Source: a virus. Taken from it: a stretch of DNA of 45,925 bases. A model generated the notes under the pieces. It did not search any database, was not told where the DNA came from, and saw nothing but the letters and a program-made list of their open reading frames with translations. The stretch spans positions 1-45,925 of IMG/VR virus record IMGVR_UViG_3300042462_000287; one strand, written 5' to 3'. Below are positions 42,154 to 45,925 of the stretch, one piece after another (position 1 is the stretch's first letter; every line of letters begins with the position of its first letter). The translations under genes were made by a program, and so were the position numbers.

Positions 42154-42336
42154 ATGCCAACGTATGAGTATGCATGTGTAAGGTGCGACTTAGATAAAGA
42201 AGTAGTAAAGTCTTTTTCTGAAGCAGATTCTACGGAAATCTGTGAAAAGTGCGGGTGTCCAATGACTAAGGTGTACGGATCTTTTGGTATACAGTTTAAA
42301 GGAACTGGTTTTTATAAAACAGATAATCCCAAGTAA
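42154..42336 (+). CDS. FmdB-family zinc-ribbon protein
   Basis: 60 residues from ATG 42154, directly after the previous stop. MPTYEYACVRCDLDKE with a second CGCP-type pair (CEKCGCPMTKV) is the FmdB regulatory-protein zinc ribbon: C8-x-x-C11 and C30-x-x-C33. The end has FKGTGFYKTD, also common in this family. Phage copies are usually small DNA- or RNA-contacting proteins of unknown target. Normal length for the family. Confidence 0.85.
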   Translation: MPTYEYACVRCDLDKEVVKSFSEADSTEICEKCGCPMTKVYGSFGIQFKGTGFYKTDNPK

Positions 42337-42357
42337 CTAAGACTATTTAAATAGGTA

Positions 42358-42395
42358 TACATGATATAATCTTCATGTAACAAAAATTTTGTTAC
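42358..42395 (+). promoter_or_regulatory. Promoter TGATATAAT flanked by two inverted repeats
   Basis: The -10 TATAAT (42365-42370, with TGA before it) lies within a perfect 7-bp inverted repeat: TACATGA (42358-42364) and TCATGTA (42373-42379), separated by eight bases. It overlaps a second dyad, GTAACAAAA (42377-42385) and TTTTGTTAC (42387-42395), downstream. Both are operator-like. The -35 is weak. Confidence 0.7.
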
Positions 42396-42407
42396 TTGGA
42401 GATCCAA

Positions 42408-45065
42408 TTGAGTAGAAAGTTAAAATACTTTTTAGCTAGCCTTTTTGTTACAGGTTGGCTATTTTTTATTGGACCAAGTTATGCTTGGGCTACAGATCAA
42501 GGCGGACAAGAACAAGTTGTTGTAAGTCCTGCACAACAGGCAGTTAATGAAGCACTTGCAACCGCCACTACAGAGGTTCAGCAAGCCATTACAGCCACTG
42601 AAACAGCCTTAGTGGAGGTAACAGAAGCACAAACCGAATATTCTCAAGCTCAACCTATCGTGGCAGAGGTAGCATCAAAAATATCTTTAGCTAATACAGA
42701 AATAAGTAATGTTCAAACCGCTATTAATACTATTAGTAGTGTTGATTTATCTGTTACCCCAATAGATCAAGGTTCTCAGGTAGTTCAAGATGCAAAGGCT
42801 ACAGTAACTGTTGCAACTACCGCTATAAATAATATAACAACACAAATAACAGAGGCTCAGACAGCAATATCTGAAGTAGTCGCTGCAAAAACAGAAGCCT
42901 CTACAGCACAGGCAACTGCTCAAACCGAATTAACTCAAGCAAACCTTGCTATTGATGCTGCCCAAACAGCAGTCAACAATTTACAAGCCACTATTGGAAC
43001 TAGCACAAATGTTTTGGCTGGAGTAGATGATGCTGGGGTTCAAATGAATCTTCCGTTCGGAATGCAAATGGGTGGAACTGTTTATAATAACGTTTATGTT
43101 GGGTCTAATGCAACAATAACATTTGGTGTAAATGAGGGTGGCGTATACCATACAACTCCAAGTGCCCCATCCGTATCTATAGCGGGATGGGACTGGACTA
43201 CTTGGAGCACAGGAACAGGTATTACCTATGCAACAACTGGTACAAGTTTAGATATTGCTTGGGACCTTCGTCCATACCCACAACAAGATGCCTCTACGCA
43301 AATGGTTCAAGTAAGATTTAATGCTGATGTAAATCCAAATAATGGTGCATGGATGGCAAGTGTAACTGCTAATGGACCAATACCAAATCAAGCAAGGTTT
43401 AATTATAGAGAAACAACTAACGGTGCACTCATTCCAATTACAGATACTAATGTTGGAGCAGGTTTTGCTGGACAAATAAGTCAAGGTGCAGCATTCACTC
43501 CATATGTAGATTCAAACACAGAAACAGTTCAGGCATCGGTTGACGCAGCAAATGCAACGATTGCACAATTAAACTCAAGCCTTACCCCAGTAGTTGCTCA
43601 AAATACTACAAACACATCTAATATAAATGCTATTAATACTACATCTTTAACCAATACGGTAAACTCAGCGGTATCAACAAAGACATCTCTTGAGTCATCA
43701 TTAAACACTAAATCAAGTCAATTAGTTACTGCAATTAGTAACAACATTCCAACCCCTGCCCCAATAATTTCAACTCCAATTGTTGCAGGAACTACCGCAA
43801 CTATTACACCATCTCTACCTGAAGGATATACAGCAAACACTTGGTTCTATCAAGTAATAACAGATGATCCAGATGCAGAAAATCCATACGAAGGTGGAAC
43901 ATATAATACAGATGGTGCTTCTACATCTATTCAGTTAAGTGGTTTGACAGAAGGCGCTACCTATACTGTTAGAGTTGCTAACTGGTCTGGACCTGTAAGT
44001 CAATATACTGATACTGTTATTTCTGTACCAGCACCACAAGGTGCAAATTTAAATGGTGGTGGTCCTGTAGATACAACTCCAGTTAATACAACCCCTGTAG
44101 ACACAACTCCAGTTGACACAACTCCTGTAGACACAGAACCTGTAGATACAGAGCCAATAGACACAGAACCTGTAGATACAGAGCCAATAGACACAGAGCC
44201 TGTAGATACAGAACCAGTTGATACAGAACCTGTAGATACAGAACCAGTTGATACAGAACCTGTAGATACAGAACCAATAGACACAGAGCCTGTTGATACT
44301 CCTGCAGAAGAAGCAGAGGTTGTATTTGAAGAAAGTGAAGTTTCTATTGAAGAAATATCAGAAAGTGGTGCAAACCTTTCTGTAGAAGATATTCAAGAAG
44401 TTGTTACTGATTTAATTAGCGATAGTAGTTTAGATGCATCTGAGGTTTCTGCAGTACTAGAAGCAATTGCTGAAGGTGGAGAGGTTTCTGCAGAGATTGC
44501 TGCTGAAGTGTCTGAATCTTTATCAGAAGGCGGACTTACAGAAGCAGAAGCAGAATTTATTACAGAAATGCTTTCTGCAGATGGAGAAATAACAACTGCA
44601 GAAGTTGTTAATTTATCTGAAGCCTTATCTGAAGACGGCAAATTTACTTTAGCAGAAAAAGATTTAGTTGCAGATGTATTAGTTTCATCAGCAGAGGGAG
44701 CCCCAGTAACTGCAGCAAACATAGAATCAGCGGGGCTAGAATATCGTGATCTTCCTCCTACAATTCCAGTAGAGGTAAGAGAAGATGATAATGGTAACCC
44801 AGTAGTAATTCAAGCAGAGGTAGCCTCAGCGTTGCTTGTTCTAGAAAGCCCAGCAGCTTTAGCAAATGCAATAGCCAGCTGTTTCAATCCAGATGAAGCA
44901 ATTGAAGGTTTGACGGAAGAGCAAAAATGTGAATTAGGCAAGGCACTGATTAACATAGGTGCCGACATGTCTATCCCAGAACGTGAAAAAGCAGAAGATA
45001 TAGTAGTTGTAACAATAATAGCTGGCCAGATAGTTCTTGGCACAGCATATAGAAGGAAGGTATAA
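42408..45065 (+). CDS. Large secreted protein with Pro-Val-Asp-Thr repeats
   Basis: 885 residues from TTG 42408, six bases after GGAG. A signal peptide is evident: a basic SRKLKYF start, a hydrophobic core (LASLFVTGWLFFIG) and a cleavage-like SYAWA. Residues ~30-205 are Ala/Thr/Gln helical coiled coil. About 205-370 is a beta-rich domain with WDWTTW. Another helical part then follows, and an FnIII-like domain (about 455-545). Sixteen PVDTE-type pentapeptides are at about 553-632. Five 18-residue helical repeats (LSADGEITTAEVVNLSEA type) span residues ~669-757. The C-terminus has a hydrophobic stretch (IVVVTIIAGQIVLGTAYRRKV) as a membrane anchor. Probably cell-surface displayed during infection. 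No enzyme motif. Confidence 0.75.
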   Translation: MSRKLKYFLASLFVTGWLFFIGPSYAWATDQGGQEQVVVSPAQQAVNEALATATTEVQQAITATETALVEVTEAQTEYSQAQPIVAEVASKISLANTEISNVQTAINTISSVDLSVTPIDQGSQVVQDAKATVTVATTAINNITTQITEAQTAISEVVAAKTEASTAQATAQTELTQANLAIDAAQTAVNNLQATIGTSTNVLAGVDDAGVQMNLPFGMQMGGTVYNNVYVGSNATITFGVNEGGVYHTTPSAPSVSIAGWDWTTWSTGTGITYATTGTSLDIAWDLRPYPQQDASTQMVQVRFNADVNPNNGAWMASVTANGPIPNQARFNYRETTNGALIPITDTNVGAGFAGQISQGAAFTPYVDSNTETVQASVDAANATIAQLNSSLTPVVAQNTTNTSNINAINTTSLTNTVNSAVSTKTSLESSLNTKSSQLVTAISNNIPTPAPIISTPIVAGTTATITPSLPEGYTANTWFYQVITDDPDAENPYEGGTYNTDGASTSIQLSGLTEGATYTVRVANWSGPVSQYTDTVISVPAPQGANLNGGGPVDTTPVNTTPVDTTPVDTTPVDTEPVDTEPIDTEPVDTEPIDTEPVDTEPVDTEPVDTEPVDTEPVDTEPIDTEPVDTPAEEAEVVFEESEVSIEEISESGANLSVEDIQEVVTDLISDSSLDASEVSAVLEAIAEGGEVSAEIAAEVSESLSEGGLTEAEAEFITEMLSADGEITTAEVVNLSEALSEDGKFTLAEKDLVADVLVSSAEGAPVTAANIESAGLEYRDLPPTIPVEVREDDNGNPVVIQAEVASALLVLESPAALANAIASCFNPDEAIEGLTEEQKCELGKALINIGADMSIPEREKAEDIVVVTIIAGQIVLGTAYRRKV
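44064..44303. repeat. 16 tandem 15-bp repeats coding PVDTE/PIDTE/PVDTT
   Basis: Sixteen uninterrupted 15-bp units encode P-(V/I)-(D/N)-T-(T/E/P). Early units end in Thr, later ones in Glu. This reads as a flexible, acidic, proline-rich linker between the FnIII-like and helical parts of the secreted protein, and is liable to slippage. Confidence 0.9.
44412..44678. repeat. Five degenerate 18-residue repeats
   Basis: Five consecutive units of 17-18 residues of the form L-(S/I)-(E/A)-(G/D)-G-x-(V/I/F)-(T/S)-x-A-E, such as LSEGGLTEAEAEFITEM, LSADGEITTAEVVNLSEA and LSEDGKFTLAEKDLVADV. They resemble helix-loop-helix or EF-hand-like loops but lack the full calcium ligand set. Confidence 0.75.
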
Positions 45066-45066
45066 T

Positions 45067-45255
45067 ATGAATATGAACTGGTTAAAAAAATGGGGCTTTG
45101 CGGCCCTAAATGAAAACTTTACATTCCTAGGATTTTTCGTAGCCTGGGTGGTACTTGAGGGCAGCGCAAAGACAGTAGTAGGCTATGTAACTTTAGCCTC
45201 AGTAGCCCTATGGTTTTTAACTATCGGAATAAGAGAGAGATCCGACAAAGAGTAA
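45067..45255 (+). CDS. Small two-span membrane protein (holin-like candidate)
   Basis: 62 residues from ATG 45067 with AGAAGGAAGG upstream; an earlier in-frame start at 45037 lies inside the upstream gene. Two hydrophobic spans are predicted (FTFLGFFVAWVVLEG and VVGYVTLASVALWFLTIGI) joined by a short loop, with a basic N-terminus and a charged C-terminus (IRERSDKE). Size and location next to a lipoprotein, another membrane protein and a putative endolysin start suggest a holin or membrane partner. No family match is certain. Confidence 0.6.
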   Translation: MNMNWLKKWGFAALNENFTFLGFFVAWVVLEGSAKTVVGYVTLASVALWFLTIGIRERSDKE

Positions 45256-45259
45256 TAAA

Positions 45260-45268
45260 TGCTATAAT
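45260..45268 (+). promoter_or_regulatory. Extended -10 promoter TGCTATAAT, leaderless
   Basis: TATAAT at 45263-45268 preceded by TGC. The predicted start, 45275, is the A of the next ATG, and no Shine-Dalgarno is visible, so the lipoprotein mRNA is predicted to be leaderless. Confidence 0.75.
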
Positions 45269-45274
45269 AGGGTT

Positions 45275-45472
45275 ATGAAGAAATTAATCCCTATTGCTTT
45301 ATCAGGCATACTAATGCTATCCTTAAGTGGATGCGGCTATGACGGTCATTATCGTTATCCATGCCAAGATCCAACAAATTGGGAATCAGCAGAGTGCAAA
45401 CCACCAATCTGTACAGCTAACGGGGCTTGTCCAGAAGACTTAGTAGAGATGAAGGAGCCAACAAATGGCTAA
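45275..45472 (+). CDS. Small Cys-rich lipoprotein
   Basis: 65 residues from ATG 45275. A basic start (MKK), hydrophobic core (LIPIALSGILMLSLSG) and lipobox LSGC (C21 or so) show a type II signal peptide. The mature part has CGYDGHYRYPCQDP, NWESAECKPPICTANGACPE, a motif I recall from small phage proteins in aquatic genomes. Six Cys after the lipid anchor could form disulfides. It is near lysis genes, so superinfection exclusion or membrane-lysis help are possibilities. Overlaps the next gene by 8 nt. Confidence 0.72.
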   Translation: MKKLIPIALSGILMLSLSGCGYDGHYRYPCQDPTNWESAECKPPICTANGACPEDLVEMKEPTNG

Positions 45473-45872
45473 AGAAAGATTATCCCCACAAGACTTAGAC
45501 GCAAGACTTAAATTTATTTTAGGTATAACTCTAGGATCAATTCTATTTATTACAGCAACAGGAATCATGTATGCGTTAATATTTGTTACACAGCCAGTTA
45601 CTGGTCAATCAGAAAACGACAAGATGTTCTTCAACGTTCTAGGTAGCGTTGCAACATTTATTACAGGAACACTTGCTGGCTTACTAATTGGATCATCTGG
45701 AGCTAAAGATGTGATGGCAGCACAGTTGGCTAATAAAGAGATGGATGCTAAAAATACTGCAGCAGATAAAACACTTGAAGCAGAAATTGATGCAACCGCT
45801 GCACGTTTAGCAGCAAAGCCAGACGGAGCTATGCCAGCAGAACAACCAGTAGATACTGATTGGAATAAATAA
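45465..45872 (+). CDS. Two-span membrane protein with Ala-rich tail, holin-like
   Basis: 135 residues from ATG 45465, overlapping the lipoprotein by 8 nt. Two membrane segments (the first FILGITLGSILFITATGIMY, the second FFNVLGSVATFITGTLAGLL) with a short outer loop, then a charged Ala/Asp-rich C-terminal tail (LEAEIDATAARLAAKPDGAM). It resembles class II holins or membrane anchors in size and topology. Next to a putative lysin start, so it is a good lysis candidate; this is inference. Confidence 0.65.
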   Translation: MAKERLSPQDLDARLKFILGITLGSILFITATGIMYALIFVTQPVTGQSENDKMFFNVLGSVATFITGTLAGLLIGSSGAKDVMAAQLANKEMDAKNTAADKTLEAEIDATAARLAAKPDGAMPAEQPVDTDWNK

Positions 45873-45874
45873 AA

Positions 45875-45925
45875 GTGGCAGATCAGGGCACAGCAGCACG
45901 TCTTATTGAAGTTGCTACAGCAGAA
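45875..45925 (+). CDS. Start of a probable endolysin (3' end outside window)
   Basis: A frame opens at GTG 45875 and runs to the window edge: V-A-D-Q-G-T-A-A-R-L-I-E-V-A-T-A-E. The AARLIEVATAE stretch resembles the first helix of phage CHAP or NlpC-type cell-wall peptidases. It follows holin-like genes. Only 17 residues are visible, so this is a guess from position and first helix. Confidence 0.4.
   Translation, partial: MADQGTAARLIEVATAE

Noticed and set aside
44000-44284. Reverse-strand frame of Ser/Thr/Gly/Val repeats
   Set aside because: It is the antisense image of the PVDTE repeats in the secreted protein; no ribosome site or promoter on the minus strand.

Overview
The window looks like part of an AT-rich, tailed-phage (siphovirus-like) genome. 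Every gene I accept lies on the + strand. They are tightly packed, with frequent 1-4 nt start/stop overlaps and many very small zinc-binding or single-helix proteins. No ribosomal, housekeeping or integration genes are visible. The host cannot be read directly. A deazaflavin/flavin luciferase-like enzyme, a DnaE-type polymerase whose PHP metal site is intact, consensus -10 boxes placed almost on top of start codons (leaderless mRNAs) and the overall gene style would suit an uncultured, low-GC, probably freshwater actinobacterium; this is inference.

Layout. 1-17.2 kb: tail module, with a 5'-truncated tape measure, a small tail protein, a hub/baseplate pair, and a run of fibre or adhesin proteins rich in FnIII, Ig and PKD-like folds. 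It also holds three tiny helical proteins and ends at a hairpin terminator near 17.26 kb. 17.3-22.5 kb: metallophosphoesterase, small DNA-binding proteins, DnaB-type helicase, primase and a single-stranded-DNA-binding-like protein, closed by a strong terminator at 22.54 kb. 22.6-32.1 kb: DNA polymerase III alpha subunit, RecA, small nuclease candidates, a 2OG-Fe(II) oxygenase-like protein, a four-gene membrane/cobalamin cassette ending in a PduO-type adenosyltransferase, a Cas4/RecB-like nuclease and a RuvC-like resolvase. 32.1-33.9 kb: GT32 glycosyltransferase, sugar nucleotidyltransferase and a DUF1599-like protein. 33.9-36.2 kb: small and large terminase subunits behind a near-perfect promoter. 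36.2-41.1 kb: two SGNH-like hydrolases flanking a NodU/TobZ-type carbamoyltransferase and a tRNA(CAU), then a luciferase-like monooxygenase. 41.2-42.3 kb: Hsp20, a GC-rich structured leader RNA, thermonuclease and an FmdB-like zinc ribbon. 42.4-45.9 kb: a large secreted repeat protein, two holin-like membrane proteins, a lipoprotein and the first codons of a possible endolysin. Portal, protease and capsid genes are absent and presumably lie outside the window.

How it works together. The replication set (helicase, primase, SSB, polymerase, RecA, resolvase, nucleases) is nearly self-sufficient. The sugar/acyl/carbamoyl cluster probably decorates a glycan or small molecule, either on the host surface or the virion. 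The cobalamin cassette would raise adenosylcobalamin supply during infection. Transcription seems to run from many separate promoters of one type (TGNTATAAT), several overlapped by terminators or inverted repeats.

All functional calls rest on reading motifs by eye; no database search was run.
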